Shown here piece by piece: positions 35,501 through 43,449 of a DNA stretch of 64,000 nt. Position numbers and translations under genes: made by a program. The stretch is from NCBI GenBank assembly GCA_023431185.1, contig JAEYXS010000014.1:1-64000 (forward strand), read 5' to 3'. The stretch is from Verrucomicrobiota bacterium (lineage in GTDB: Bacteria; Verrucomicrobiota; Verrucomicrobiia; Limisphaerales; JAEYXS01). How positions within the stretch are numbered: position 1 is the first letter of the stretch; the number at the start of each line of letters is the position of its first letter. A model generated the notes under the pieces. The model worked only from the letters and a program-made list of their open reading frames with translations. It had not been told where the DNA came from and searched no databases.

Positions 35501-36480
35501 TGGATGCGTTCATGCCATGCGGCCAAAGTACGGGGAAACTCGCCTTCCTCGAAACCCAGCAAGTAATCCACCTGGCCGTAGTAATCCACCATCTCGGCCT
35601 CGGTATGGATCACGTAGAGCAGATCGCTGGCATTGAGCGCCATCTGGCGGTGGAGCTGCTCGGATTCGGACATCCGCCGCTGGGCGCGCTCACGCTCCTC
35701 GACTTCCTGGCGCAGTTCGCTGGTGCGCTCGGCGACGCGTTTTTCCAGTTCCTCATGGGTCCGCTGGAGGGCCTGGTCACGCGTCTGGATCTGGACGAGC
35801 ATCTCGTTGAAGCGGTCAATGAGCCGGCCGATCTCATCCTCGCTGCGTTTGACGGCGCGGAGCGAGTAGTCGCGCTTTTCCGCGACCTTTTGCGCGGTCT
35901 CCTCCAGTTGCAGGATGGGCAGGGAGACGACATTCTGGAGCCGGGTGGAGAGGAGGTAGGTGACCAGCCCGGAGACGAGCAGCACCGCGACCACGATGCC
36001 GACATAATTGCGCAACCGTTCGTCCAGCTCACCCAGATCGGCTTCGAGGTAAATGGTGCCGATCTGCTTGTTGTCGTAGTTGATCGGGCGGGGAATGCCG
36101 AGGCTTTCCGGCAATTCCAGCAGCCCGGGCGGGACGGTTTGCGGCGGCCGGTAGGTGCTCTTCAGATCCTCGCGGACATAACTGGCGAAGACGGTGCCGT
36201 CCGAACGGTAAACGATGGCCGCCATGATGTGCGGCCGTTCCCGCAGCAGGGAGAGCGTGTCTTTTTCCGCCGCCTCAGCATCATTGAACGTGATGGCGGC
36301 GGAGCTGTTCGCACCGGTGATGTCCGCCAGGCCGGTGAGATCGCCCTGGATGACCCGCCGGTAGTTGCTGACGTCGTAGAGGATGAAGCCGGTGCTGGCG
36401 AGGAGCAACGCCGTGAGCGCCGTCATCATGATGATGAGCGTGAGCTTGCGGCGGAGCGCCAGTTTTTGCCACCAACCCAT
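32548..36480 (-). CDS. CHASE8-HAMP-PAS hybrid histidine kinase with receiver and Hpt domains
   Basis: 1310 residues. Order: membrane helix 1 (about 12-33), periplasmic CHASE8-type sensor (about 35-155, with SAAITFNDAEAAEKDTLSLL and AAIVYRSDGTVFASYVRED), helix 2 (about 165-185), HAMP (to about 240), coiled coil, three PAS domains (about 270-655), HisKA with phospho-acceptor His672 in MSHEIRTPMNG, HATPase (about 780-895, with GTGLGLAICKQLVEMLGG), a divergent receiver (about 905-1025, VLVDLP), a normal receiver with Asp1106 in LMDCQMPEMDG, and Hpt with His1253 in AAHSLKGCAANLG. It is a complete BarA-like phosphorelay up to the Hpt. CHASE8 is the sensor of YfiN-type proteins; the upstream gene encodes a YfiR-like protein two bases away. 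The output regulator is not in the window. Confidence 0.93.
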   Translation of the reverse strand: MGWWQKLALRRKLTLIIMMTALTALLLASTGFILYDVSNYRRVIQGDLTGLADITGANSSAAITFNDAEAAEKDTLSLLRERPHIMAAIVYRSDGTVFASYVREDLKSTYRPPQTVPPGLLELPESLGIPRPINYDNKQIGTIYLEADLGELDERLRNYVGIVVAVLLVSGLVTYLLSTRLQNVVSLPILQLEETAQKVAEKRDYSLRAVKRSEDEIGRLIDRFNEMLVQIQTRDQALQRTHEELEKRVAERTSELRQEVEERERAQRRMSESEQLHRQMALNASDLLYVIHTEAEMVDYYGQVDYLLGFEEGEFPRTLAAWHERIHERDRPRVLQAYLTACEKGSLFDQEYLIRNAHDQWRYWAQRGKPIRDLEGRTVRFVGACSDITERKRAEDDLRRSESILRSFYDSAPLMMGIIEVRGKDILHIRDNVATARFFGVKPEAMENQLASKLGAPADTIALWVKHYQLSETTGQPARFEYASESRTGKRWISVTVSFVGPTPDGNSRFSYVAEDVTERKAADEKFRVLFEQSSDAHLLFDDKGIIDCNNAAIQMLHCPDKAEVLAIHPAALSPELQPDGRRSMEKCIEMDRIAYERGHNRFEWMHRRMDGEDFLVEVSLTPVVLNQKQVMLVVWHDITERKRAEEAMRQAKEAAEAANVAKSQFLATMSHEIRTPMNGVIGMTDLLLTTRLDAEQRDYAETVRNSAEALLDIINDILDFSKIEAGKLHFESVDFDLNEVVDGTIDLLGDRARQKGLELLYLVHQDCFTALRGDPGRLRQVLLNLLANAIKFTGEGEVFLQVTPEQETETGMTIRFAITDTGIGISPEVQARLFQPFTQADSSTTRRYGGTGLGLAICKQLVEMLGGQIGLNSVPGQGSTFWFTIRFEKQTGIPAGTLPVPLELVGKRALIISDNATRRQVIHHYILAWRMRNGSAPDIKEALGLMQRELAQGHQLDFVLVDLPVKEAVRFSRQIRLLEAAVKPQLVWLGSTGDRPAEAVLQSEGWAASLAKPVRPGELLSCLARLCGARSVEVRKPSSAAIPEGTETPVPNKNLRVLLAEDNPVNQKVAMKILARLGYEADVVANGHEVLAALQMIPYDVILMDCQMPEMDGYEATRRIRQQAAQADGTDKTDLRKLYIIALTANAMAGDREACLAAGMDDYISKPIRREDLQAALERTPRAVKPAAPATIPAAHLNRSVLEELRSLKDTDGADPLNEIIQAFRNHSPQMLLEIQTRTAEGEAEAVRQAAHSLKGCAANLGAEKLARLCAELEKAAKAGQLDQFIPLAVQIEAELALVRADLEDERTA

Positions 36481-36482
36481 GG

Positions 36483-37091
36483 TTACTTCTTAACGTCTTT
36501 GCCGTCACGCGTGACGCGCGTCGCGAGTTTCATGACTTGCGAATGCAATTTCAAGCCGCTGCGCTCGAACGCGGCGACATTTATCTCGAAGCGCAGTTTG
36601 TTGTCCTGGATGAAAAGGCGGACATGCCCGCCTTTCCGGGTGAACTCCTCCTCTTCCCCTACCGTGAGAACGGCCTGGTCGCGGAGGGCGGAGACGATCT
36701 TCCCCGTTTCACTGGCCGCACTTGCGCCCATGAAGAGCAGATGGCAGTTGGTATGGCCGGTGTTCGCTGATGCCGCCAACCGCTTGATTTGGAAGTCGCG
36801 CACGCCAATCTTCTGGTTCTTGAGGACGGTATCGATGGCACTGCCAAAGGGATCCTGGCCCACGATGCAAAGGGTGATGGGTTCGCTGCTGGAACTGAAC
36901 CGGTTCGTCGGCCACTCCATGAACTGGGTGAGCCGGTAAATGAACGCCGCCTTGATCTCGTATTCTTTGGAAGTTGCTGTCTGGGCGCCAAGCCGGGGCG
37001 CCCAGGCCAGGCAAAGGCTGCAACCAAAAGCCAGCAACCAGCGGAGCATCATCCGCCGCCGACTGGACTGGCTGTACAGCAAAAACAACAT
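36483..37091 (-). CDS. YfiR-like periplasmic protein (DUF4154)
   Basis: 202 residues (start ATG 37091; 37052 and 37049 are alternatives). Signal peptide MLRWLLAFGCSLCLAWAP...LGAQ. The mature part matches the YfiR/DUF4154 family: EIKAAFIYRLTQFMEWP at the start, LCIVGQDPFGSAIDTVL, then CHLLFMGASAA, LTVGEEEEFTRKGGHVRLF and KLRFEINVAAFERSGLKLHSQVMKLA. YfiR in Pseudomonas is a periplasmic repressor of the CHASE8 protein YfiN. Here the gene lies between a TonB-dependent receptor (4 bases upstream) and a CHASE8 kinase (2 bases downstream), suggesting that it controls that kinase. Confidence 0.9.
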   Translation of the reverse strand: MLFLLYSQSSRRRMMLRWLLAFGCSLCLAWAPRLGAQTATSKEYEIKAAFIYRLTQFMEWPTNRFSSSSEPITLCIVGQDPFGSAIDTVLKNQKIGVRDFQIKRLAASANTGHTNCHLLFMGASAASETGKIVSALRDQAVLTVGEEEEFTRKGGHVRLFIQDNKLRFEINVAAFERSGLKLHSQVMKLATRVTRDGKDVKK

Positions 37092-37095
37092 CGGT

Positions 37096-39042
37096 TCAAA
37101 AGCGCCAGGTCAGTTTACCGTAAATCGTCCGCTGGATCTCCGAGGAACTCACCAGCGAGTTGATGTTTCCATACTCCGGATGCTCCGGATCGAGTGCGTT
37201 CTGCAACGTCACACTGGCTTCGAACCGGTCACGATACTTCCAACCCACCCGGAAATCCAACCGGGTGTAGGCGGGCACGCCTTGGCCGGGCAGGGAGTCC
37301 TGATGGTAGAGCAGGGTGTCGAATTCAAAGCCCTTCGGCAGATCGATGCTGGAGCGCAGATGAAACTGCTGCTGGGGATTGTCTTCCGCACGATAGGAAA
37401 AGGTGGAATCCGGCAGCACGACCCCATTGCGCAGATGCATCTGCAACAGAGTATAACCGGCCTGCCAGCGCCACCAGTCGACCGGCTGCCAGTTCAGGGA
37501 CAGTTCTCCGCCATAGGTGTGGCCGTTCATGGCGTTGTTGGCCGTGAACGTGGCGGTGGGCGGCACCGGGGAGAACCCAAAATCAAACGCCCGTAACCGG
37601 TCGTAGTCGTTGTAAAACAAGGCCAGATCAGTGCTGAACCGGCGGTGCAACCGGGCGCGCCAGCCAAGTTCCATCGCCAGCAGTTCTTCTGAATTCATCG
37701 TGCCGCCACGTACGACGGTCGTCAGTCCGGGCGGGCCGCCGCTCACGGCCGTCACATCAGCTTCCGCCCGGGAGGGGGAGCGTACTGCCCGGGAGATGGA
37801 AGCCCATAGTGTGTGTCGGTCATGCGGTTGCCAGCTCAGACGGGCGGAAGGCTGCACTTCGAAACCCGTGTATTGATTGTGTTCCAGTTTGGTGCCCAAG
37901 GTGAGGGATAACTTGTCCGGCAGCAGTATGATGTCATCTTGGAGAAAGAAGCTGGCCAGGTGATCCTGGCTGTCTGCCGGGGTGAATGTCACCCTGGTTG
38001 TACCAAATGTTTCATCGCTGGTGTAACGATAGCCGCCGCCCCAGATGAAGGTGTGGCGCTCGCCCATGGCAAATTGATGCTGGGCTTCCAAGTCGAAGGT
38101 GTTGCGATATTCGGTGAGGATATCGAACCGGCGTTCAGTACGGTCGAACCATGCCTGAAGCCGCAGTGAGGAATCATCCGAAAGTTGCCTCTCCCAGCGC
38201 GCCAGCACATGTCCGCCAGCGGTGGTGGAAATGATCGGTCCGGCTCCAGTAGCGATGTTGCCCGCATAAACCTCGCTTTGCAGCATCCCAGCCGAGCCTT
38301 CCTGCGGCCGCCAGTCCACCCGGTAACCTCCCCGCCAGAATTCGACGCCATCATTACCCGCAACACTTTCTTCGCGCTGGTTGTATTTCACGAAGGCCCG
38401 GTAGGCGGTGTGCTCGCCCAGCTTGCCGCCGTAACGCACCGCCCCGAAGGCCGTCTCTTCCCAACCGCCACCGCCGCTGAGCATGCCGCCCTGGGTGGCA
38501 AAGGCGTCCTTGGTGATGATGCTGATCACCCCATTGACGGCGTTGGCACCCCAGAGGCTGGCTCCCGGTCCGCGGATGACCTCGATGCGCTCGATGTCCT
38601 CCAGCAACGTATCCTGCACATCCCAGTAAACCCCGGAAAAGAGCGGAGTATAGACACTACGCCCATCGATCATCACCAGCAGCTTATTGGCGAACCGGCT
38701 GTTGAACCCGCGCGCGCTGATCGCCCAGTTGCCGGGATTGATCTGCGCCACGTTGATGCCCGGCACCATCCGCAACGCTTCCGGGATGCTGGTGGCTCCC
38801 GAGCGCCGGATATCATCGCCCGTCAGCACATGGATGGCCGCCGGCGCCTTTGCGATCGGCTCGGCATGCTTGGATACCGAGGTCACCTCGAGCGACATCA
38901 ACTGCTCCAGCGAAAGGCTCGTGAGCTGGTTGGTGGCGACAGATTCGGCGGCGATGACGCCCCCGGAGGCCGCCGAGAGGAGCGCCAGCATGAGTGCGGC
39001 CAGCCGGGCGCGAGGAGGAGCTTCAATTTTGAAAAGATACAT
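37096..39042 (-). CDS. TonB-dependent outer-membrane receptor
   Basis: 648 residues from ATG 39042, preceded by AGG six bases upstream (GTG 39066 is the ORF limit). Signal peptide with RARLAALMLALLSAASGGVIA. A short extension (LTSLSLEQLMSLEVTSVSK) leads into the plug domain (about 55-165) with PAAIHVLTGDDIRRSG, ARGFNSRFANKLLVMIDGR and IEVIRGPGASLWGANAVNGVI; the beta-barrel fills the rest and ends RTIYGKLTWRF with a C-terminal aromatic. The ligand is unknown and no riboswitch is evident upstream. It is first in an operon with YfiR and the CHASE8 kinase, so a sensing role in addition to uptake is possible. Confidence 0.92.
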   Translation of the reverse strand: MYLFKIEAPPRARLAALMLALLSAASGGVIAAESVATNQLTSLSLEQLMSLEVTSVSKHAEPIAKAPAAIHVLTGDDIRRSGATSIPEALRMVPGINVAQINPGNWAISARGFNSRFANKLLVMIDGRSVYTPLFSGVYWDVQDTLLEDIERIEVIRGPGASLWGANAVNGVISIITKDAFATQGGMLSGGGGWEETAFGAVRYGGKLGEHTAYRAFVKYNQREESVAGNDGVEFWRGGYRVDWRPQEGSAGMLQSEVYAGNIATGAGPIISTTAGGHVLARWERQLSDDSSLRLQAWFDRTERRFDILTEYRNTFDLEAQHQFAMGERHTFIWGGGYRYTSDETFGTTRVTFTPADSQDHLASFFLQDDIILLPDKLSLTLGTKLEHNQYTGFEVQPSARLSWQPHDRHTLWASISRAVRSPSRAEADVTAVSGGPPGLTTVVRGGTMNSEELLAMELGWRARLHRRFSTDLALFYNDYDRLRAFDFGFSPVPPTATFTANNAMNGHTYGGELSLNWQPVDWWRWQAGYTLLQMHLRNGVVLPDSTFSYRAEDNPQQQFHLRSSIDLPKGFEFDTLLYHQDSLPGQGVPAYTRLDFRVGWKYRDRFEASVTLQNALDPEHPEYGNINSLVSSSEIQRTIYGKLTWRF

Positions 39043-39321
39043 GTTCAGCCTGAGTTGAGGGCGCACAAACTCACTGTTTGCCTGCGTCTGGACCTGTCCC
39101 TTGAAGGTATCACTCCCACTTGCCCGCTGAAAGCCAAATTGGTGCCACCTTGTCCGGACAAAACAGGCTCCTCGATTCCTGGACGAGCCAGCAATTCGTT
39201 AACCTCTCCCCTTGGTGAAATCCGGCACCATTTGAATCGCCCGGCGAAGCACTGGCAAGGCTGGATTACGTGAAAATCGGCCGTGAAAACAATCCCCTCT
39301 CGCGGACCATTCAGGACAGGA

Positions 39322-39837
39322 CTACCAGGTACCGTCCACCAGATACGTCGTGATATTACGCGACAGATCCTCCGCCAGATTCGGCAGATTCTGGCGTTCT
39401 GCGCTCGCCAGATCCGAACCGGCCCGCAACGTCGTCCGGCCGCTGATCACCCGGTCCAGCAGCACCTTCCCGCTCGCCCGTTCCTTCGCGACCACCCGCG
39501 CCGCGAGCGTCACGTTATAATCCCGCACCGTGCGGATGTCCGACGGCTGGAACGTCACCCCGCCCCGGTCATACTTCAAGAGCGTCCCCGTCACGATCAC
39601 CGTGCTCTCGCCGCGCGTATCCAGCTTGTACGTGCCGTCCTGCTGGAGCGTCTTGCGCAGCGACTGCGTCACCGCCTCGATGAGCCGCGGTTCCCCCGTC
39701 TCATTCTGGAAGAACTGCACCTCGATGGAACGCGCTCCCGCCGTGGTTCCATTCGTCGGACCGAGCTGATACCCGGCGCACCCCGTCAGGAACAACGCCG
39801 CCAGACATGAGAACATGAAGCGCATCATCTTGCTCAA
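39322..39837 (-). CDS. lptE: LptE-like LPS-assembly lipoprotein
   Basis: 171 residues. Signal MSKMMRFMFSCLAALFLTGC with lipobox at Cys20, followed by AGYQLGP. The body IEVQFFQNETGEPRLIEAVTQSLRKTL and the later VRDYNVTLAARVVAKERASG fit the LptE family, whose members plug the LptD barrel in LPS transport to the outer membrane. The ATG overlaps the stop of the upstream BamD-like gene (ATGA), which suits a shared outer-membrane biogenesis role. Symbol is given by family likeness, not proven orthology. Confidence 0.82.
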   Translation of the reverse strand: MSKMMRFMFSCLAALFLTGCAGYQLGPTNGTTAGARSIEVQFFQNETGEPRLIEAVTQSLRKTLQQDGTYKLDTRGESTVIVTGTLLKYDRGGVTFQPSDIRTVRDYNVTLAARVVAKERASGKVLLDRVISGRTTLRAGSDLASAERQNLPNLAEDLSRNITTYLVDGTW

Positions 39838-40835
39838 TTCTCCTTGCTTGCCGCCGCTTTGGCCTCCAGCCGCTGTTTCAAGACCTCGATGCGCTCCTTC
39901 GCCTCCACCGCATACTCCGAGTTCGGGTCACGCAACACCACCTCGTTGTAATACACCAGGGCGCCCTCATACCGCCGCGCCTTCTCATAGAACTTCGCCA
40001 CCTTGAAATTGCCCCGCGCCTGCTCCGTCCGCAGCTCCTCGATCACCTTCCGCGCCTCCGGCACCCGCGCATCCTCCGGATACAACGCCATGAAATCCGT
40101 CAGCACCGCGATCGCCTGTGCCGAGGCACTCTGGTCATACTCCGCCGTCTTCGCCTGCTTCTGGTAGGCCAGCCCCGCCTTGAAGAGCGCATCCGCCGCC
40201 ACCGGCTTGCGGTCGTTGTAACGGTCCGCCGCCTTCTCATACGCCTTCACCGCATCCGCGAAGTTCTCCTGCTTCTCCTTCGCCGTGCCGATGTCCATCT
40301 GCGCCTGCGGCGCCACCTCGCTGTAAGGTCCGTTCTTGATCAGCTTCTCATACATGTCCGCCGTCTTCTCCATCGAGGGGAAGATCGGGATCACCCCCCA
40401 CAGCTTGAACCACTGCCCGCCCAGGAACCGCTGCGCGATCTCATACTGCCGTTTCAACACCTCGTCATACTTCGCGTACTTCGGATACTTCTCGATCAGC
40501 TTCTGATACTCCTTGAACGCCTTCTCATCCGACTTCCGCTCCTCGTACGAGCGGCCCATGATATACTGGGCATCCGGCGCGTAATCCGAGAGCGGCCACT
40601 GCTTCACCGTCCGCTTCGCCGCCCGCATCGCCCCCTTGTAATCCTTCGCATCAAAGGCCTCCTGCGCCACCGCGAGCTGGTCCTTCGCCCGGCCCCGGAT
40701 CCACTTGCCCTCCTGGCCCACCGCCTCATACACCCAGCCCTCACCGGGACGGTAAATCAACGGCGCCGGCGACACATGGGGAAACACCACCAGCGCCACC
40801 AGCAACAGCAACAGACATACAGGCCGTTTTGTCAT
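39834..40835 (-). CDS. bamD: BamD-like TPR outer-membrane assembly protein
   Basis: 333 residues from ATG 40835, which gives a signal peptide (MTKRPVCLLLLLVALVVFPHVS); the ORF could extend to 40970. No lipobox Cys is visible, unlike classic BamD. The body is a series of TPR-like helical pairs: AQEAFDAKDYKGAMRAAKRTVKQWPLS, QYIMGRSYEERKS, FKEYQKLIEKYPKY and YEGALVYYNEVVLRDPNSEY, typical of BamD/YfiO proteins that bind BamA. Coupled to the LptE-like gene. YbgF/CpoB-like TPR protein is the alternative. Confidence 0.78.
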   Translation of the reverse strand: MTKRPVCLLLLLVALVVFPHVSPAPLIYRPGEGWVYEAVGQEGKWIRGRAKDQLAVAQEAFDAKDYKGAMRAAKRTVKQWPLSDYAPDAQYIMGRSYEERKSDEKAFKEYQKLIEKYPKYAKYDEVLKRQYEIAQRFLGGQWFKLWGVIPIFPSMEKTADMYEKLIKNGPYSEVAPQAQMDIGTAKEKQENFADAVKAYEKAADRYNDRKPVAADALFKAGLAYQKQAKTAEYDQSASAQAIAVLTDFMALYPEDARVPEARKVIEELRTEQARGNFKVAKFYEKARRYEGALVYYNEVVLRDPNSEYAVEAKERIEVLKQRLEAKAAASKEN

Positions 40836-41655
40836 CCTGCGAACCGTATTGAACCACCGCACCCAAGTCAAGAAAGCCAAGTCCCCGTCCAAGCACCACT
40901 CCAACCGCCCATTCCCCACCTCCCGGGTTCCGATGCTTCCCATACATCTCATCGGTCCCATACGTCCCATTCCCCATGCCCGCTAAATGGTTAAACAGGT
41001 TGAACCATTGAATCGCTTCCCGATTCAACCCGTTTAACTCTTTAACGAACCGCCTATCCCCAAAGTTTAAACTTTGAGTTTTGAGCTTTGAACTTTTATA
41101 GGCCCGTAGTGCAACTACCCGTTCCCTCGAAGTGGCCTCCCATCCAGTTTGTTCCGTGTGACACTCCGCGATAGCATCCTGTTCTGCGGCACTCTAGCCA
41201 CCAGTCCACACCTCCCGCACCAAACCCCCGCCAGCCACTTCAAAACCATCCCCGGTAGGGCGGAGGTGCTCCTCCGCCCAAACTCTTTGCGCACCTGCGC
41301 CACCGAACTTCACCAGAGACTTCGATGCAAAAGAGCTGTTCCTCTCGGCCTTCGCCCCTCTTACCTCTCACGTCCCCTTTGACGGCTCCATAAGGACTCG
41401 TCACCTCCCCGCCAACGCAGGACACATCGACACAATAACGCATCGCTATGATTGATGACTTTGGGATTCTCCAGAAGCTGCCTGCCGCTCTGATTGAGCG
41501 CCAACCTCTGTTCTCACCTGCCTTTACCGACAACGATTTGCGGCACAAGAAATTACACCTGAAGATTTTTCCTTTTGTTTTCCTTTTCGCGTTTCTAGCG
41601 GGCCACTCCCCTCCAAAAATCCACCCCTTGCCCAAAACCTCCTATCGAAGTAAAT
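40836..41655. other. 820-base intergenic region with repeats, no supported gene
   Basis: Holds a weak palindrome GGTTAAACAGGTTGAACC (40988-41005), text TTTAAACTTTGAGTTTTGAGC (about 41065-41085), the inverted copy of the window-start repeat (41120-41239) and GGTAGGGCGGAGG.GCTCCTCCGCCC (about 41263-41279). A long + ORF from 41448 to 42251 runs through this region, but its protein looks random and overlaps a better ORF in another frame. Confidence 0.5.
41120..41239 (-). repeat. dispersed intergenic repeat, copy 2
   Basis: Reverse complement closely matches 44-162, from AGTGGCTGGCGGGGG to CTGGATGGGAGG.CACTTCG, with about eight differences. Confidence 0.75.
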
Positions 41656-41697
41656 TTGTCTCAAGAGCCACCGCCTTTCCCAACCATCAGATTATCC

Positions 41698-42093
41698 ATG
41701 GTCCCTGCCGCCCAACCAGAAGCCAGACCCCCGTTCGGACCGATTGCCATCGCAGTCGCCCTCCCATTGCTGTTCTTCATCTTCCGCACCACCGCTGCCG
41801 TCGTCTTGCTCCTCTTCATCTTGCTCTACCTTTTATTTCCACTCCACCACAGCGTCCGCACCCTCAAAATCACCATCGCGACCTTCCTCGCCGCCATCAT
41901 CCTCCCTGTGGACGTTTATATCGAAGGCTTCAATGGCCCGATCTACGGCAACCAACACAACGGCCTCCGCTTCGTCCAAGTCGTCCACGGCAAACCCAGG
42001 ATTCAATACTGCCTCGACCAATATGGCGAATTCGTCGCCGACGGCTGCCTCATCGGCCTGCACGATCCCCGCTGGAGGTTGGTATGGGACTGA
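41698..42093 (+). CDS. small membrane protein of unknown function
   Basis: 131 residues from ATG 41698 (in-frame TTG 41656 would add 14). Two or three consecutive hydrophobic helices (FGPIAIAVALPLLFFIF, VVLLLFILLYLLFPL, ITIATFLAAIILPVDVYIEG), then a soluble domain of about 60 residues with FNGPIYGNQHNGLRF and IQYCLDQYGEFVADGCL. Family not recognised. First of a run of seven short co-directional genes. Confidence 0.6.
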   Translation: MVPAAQPEARPPFGPIAIAVALPLLFFIFRTTAAVVLLLFILLYLLFPLHHSVRTLKITIATFLAAIILPVDVYIEGFNGPIYGNQHNGLRFVQVVHGKPRIQYCLDQYGEFVADGCLIGLHDPRWRLVWD

Positions 42094-42274
42094 GAAAACT
42101 CCCCCCTCTCACAACGGCACCAAGGAAGTTTTCTACTACACCGAAATCTGCCGCCACCACTCCATGTGACCAAACCCTCCCCATTATGCTGGCTCGCCGG
42201 TTTGCCCCGTGCTGGAAAGTCGGGGTGCAACCGCCTCTGTTCATCATGTGAACCCTGTCAAAAATACTCTACGC

Positions 42275-42544
42275 ATGCCCCACCAAGGCCACCGCATCTT
42301 TGAAGTCATCGCCTTGCCCTCACCCGGGAACATCCTCTGGGTTGCCAAAGGCCACACCATTTCCATCGGCGATTTCGGCTGGGAAAACGATGTTTCCCCC
42401 GAGCTGATCCACCTCACCGGCTATTCCAAAGACGGCGGCACGATTTGGTACGCCAACTTCCTCCCCACCCAAGTCCGCTTCAGCACACTGAAACCAGATC
42501 CCATATCAAAACCCTCCGCCACCCCTTACGTCACCATCTCTTGA
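42275..42544 (+). CDS. hypothetical protein, 89 aa
   Basis: Begins MPHQGHRIFEVIALPSPGNIL. Contains beta-type sequence (ILWVAKGHTISIGDFGW, TIWYANFLPTQVRF). No motif recognised, no signal. An upstream in-frame start at 42209 adds residues that look non-coding. It is the least certain gene of the run. Confidence 0.45.
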   Translation: MPHQGHRIFEVIALPSPGNILWVAKGHTISIGDFGWENDVSPELIHLTGYSKDGGTIWYANFLPTQVRFSTLKPDPISKPSATPYVTIS

Positions 42545-42559
42545 GAAAAACCACTATCC

Positions 42560-42690
42560 CCACCCTATCCTGCATCAAGGGCCAAAGGCCCGTGATATTC
42601 CAGCCCAGGGTGCAGCCCACACCCGGCGGGCGGAGCCCTGGGTCACACGCCCCCAAAAACACTAGCCCTGAAAGGGCGGGATAGTTTCAC
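42560..42690. repeat. palindrome-rich intergenic element
   Basis: A chain of short inverted repeats: AGGGCCAAAGGCCC, then CCAGCCCAGGGT...AGCCCTGGGT and GCCCTGAAAGGGC. The style is that of dispersed intergenic repeats and it interrupts the gene run. Confidence 0.5.
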
Positions 42691-42762
42691 TGTGCAGGCA
42701 TCCCTTTGCCCCTTTCCATCAAAAGAGCGAGAATAAAACCAAGGATAAATCTGAACCAAATC

Positions 42763-43068
42763 ATGATCACCTGCGCCAAATGTCAGGAAAATTTCGAAGC
42801 CGACTACCGGATCGGCTATCCCGGACATGTTGATGCCCCCGGCTCCTATCTCCACAAAGCCGGGTTCTGCGGATTGGTCGCCGCCGGATTCGGCATCACC
42901 GGCCTGTTCATCCTTCATCATATTTTACTCACCTTGGCGGCGGCCTTCCTGATCGGCGCGATGATGTCACTCATCTACCTTCCCCAGGCTCGCGCAGGCT
43001 GTGAAAAAAGCGGCGGCGGCGTCTGCCCGGCTTGCGGACACCAAAACGAAGTCCGCTGGAATTCCTGA
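42763..43068 (+). CDS. zinc-ribbon-like two-helix membrane protein, 101 aa
   Basis: From ATG 42763 (an upstream ATG at 42706 adds 19 basic residues). It starts MITCAKCQENFEADYRIGYPG with a CxxC pair, has two membrane helices (GLVAAGFGITGLFILHHILL and TLAAAFLIGAMMSLIYL) and ends with CEKSGGGVCPACGHQNE, a second CxxC pair. The four Cys could form a split zinc ribbon at the membrane face. Function unknown. Confidence 0.6.
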   Translation: MITCAKCQENFEADYRIGYPGHVDAPGSYLHKAGFCGLVAAGFGITGLFILHHILLTLAAAFLIGAMMSLIYLPQARAGCEKSGGGVCPACGHQNEVRWNS

Positions 43069-43087
43069 ACCATAGATTTGCTGCCCC

Positions 43088-43438
43088 ATGACCGATAAAG
43101 AACACTGGCTCTCAAAAGTTAAACCGCTTCCAAAACGTCGTGTTCGAGTGGCCTATCAACGCACGTTCACAGCAGCAGAGGCGGAAAAGCTGCGGACCGG
43201 ATTTTGGCCGCAGAGCATGGATGACAGATGGGTGATCTTCCTCGGTGAATCGTCCTTGGACCTCTGGCGCAGTTGGACCGGCCATTGTATCTACAGCCTT
43301 CCTGCACATATTACGGATAACGGCCTCACCATTGGACCGCTCTTAATTAATGACGATCCCGATCAATATCGCCGTCCCACAGACGCGGAAAACATCCGGT
43401 CGTTCAATGCCCTTATCGATCGCGTTTTGGAATCATAA
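43088..43438 (+). CDS. hypothetical protein with DDRW...RSWTGHCIY motif, 116 aa
   Basis: A soluble 116-residue protein. The central stretch MDDRWVIFLGESSLDLWRSW followed by TGHCIYSL looks like a family signature; I recall similar W-rich motifs in uncharacterised small proteins, some near secretion or toxin loci, but I cannot check this. It starts 19 bases after the zinc-ribbon gene and ends 11 bases before the next. Function unknown. Confidence 0.65.
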   Translation: MTDKEHWLSKVKPLPKRRVRVAYQRTFTAAEAEKLRTGFWPQSMDDRWVIFLGESSLDLWRSWTGHCIYSLPAHITDNGLTIGPLLINDDPDQYRRPTDAENIRSFNALIDRVLES

Positions 43439-43449
43439 ACACCTTCACT

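Noticed and set aside
34774..36939. 721-codon plus-strand ORF across the hybrid kinase
   Set aside because: Antisense shadow of the kinase and the YfiR gene; no domain, and it would run through two genes.
39043..39321. Possible cobalamin riboswitch upstream of the TonB-dependent receptor
   Set aside because: I see no conserved riboswitch core in these 255 bases on the minus strand.
41448..42251. 267-codon plus-strand ORF near the start of the small-gene run
   Set aside because: The latter half is Pro/Arg/His-rich and out of frame with the 41698 gene, which has clean membrane helices.
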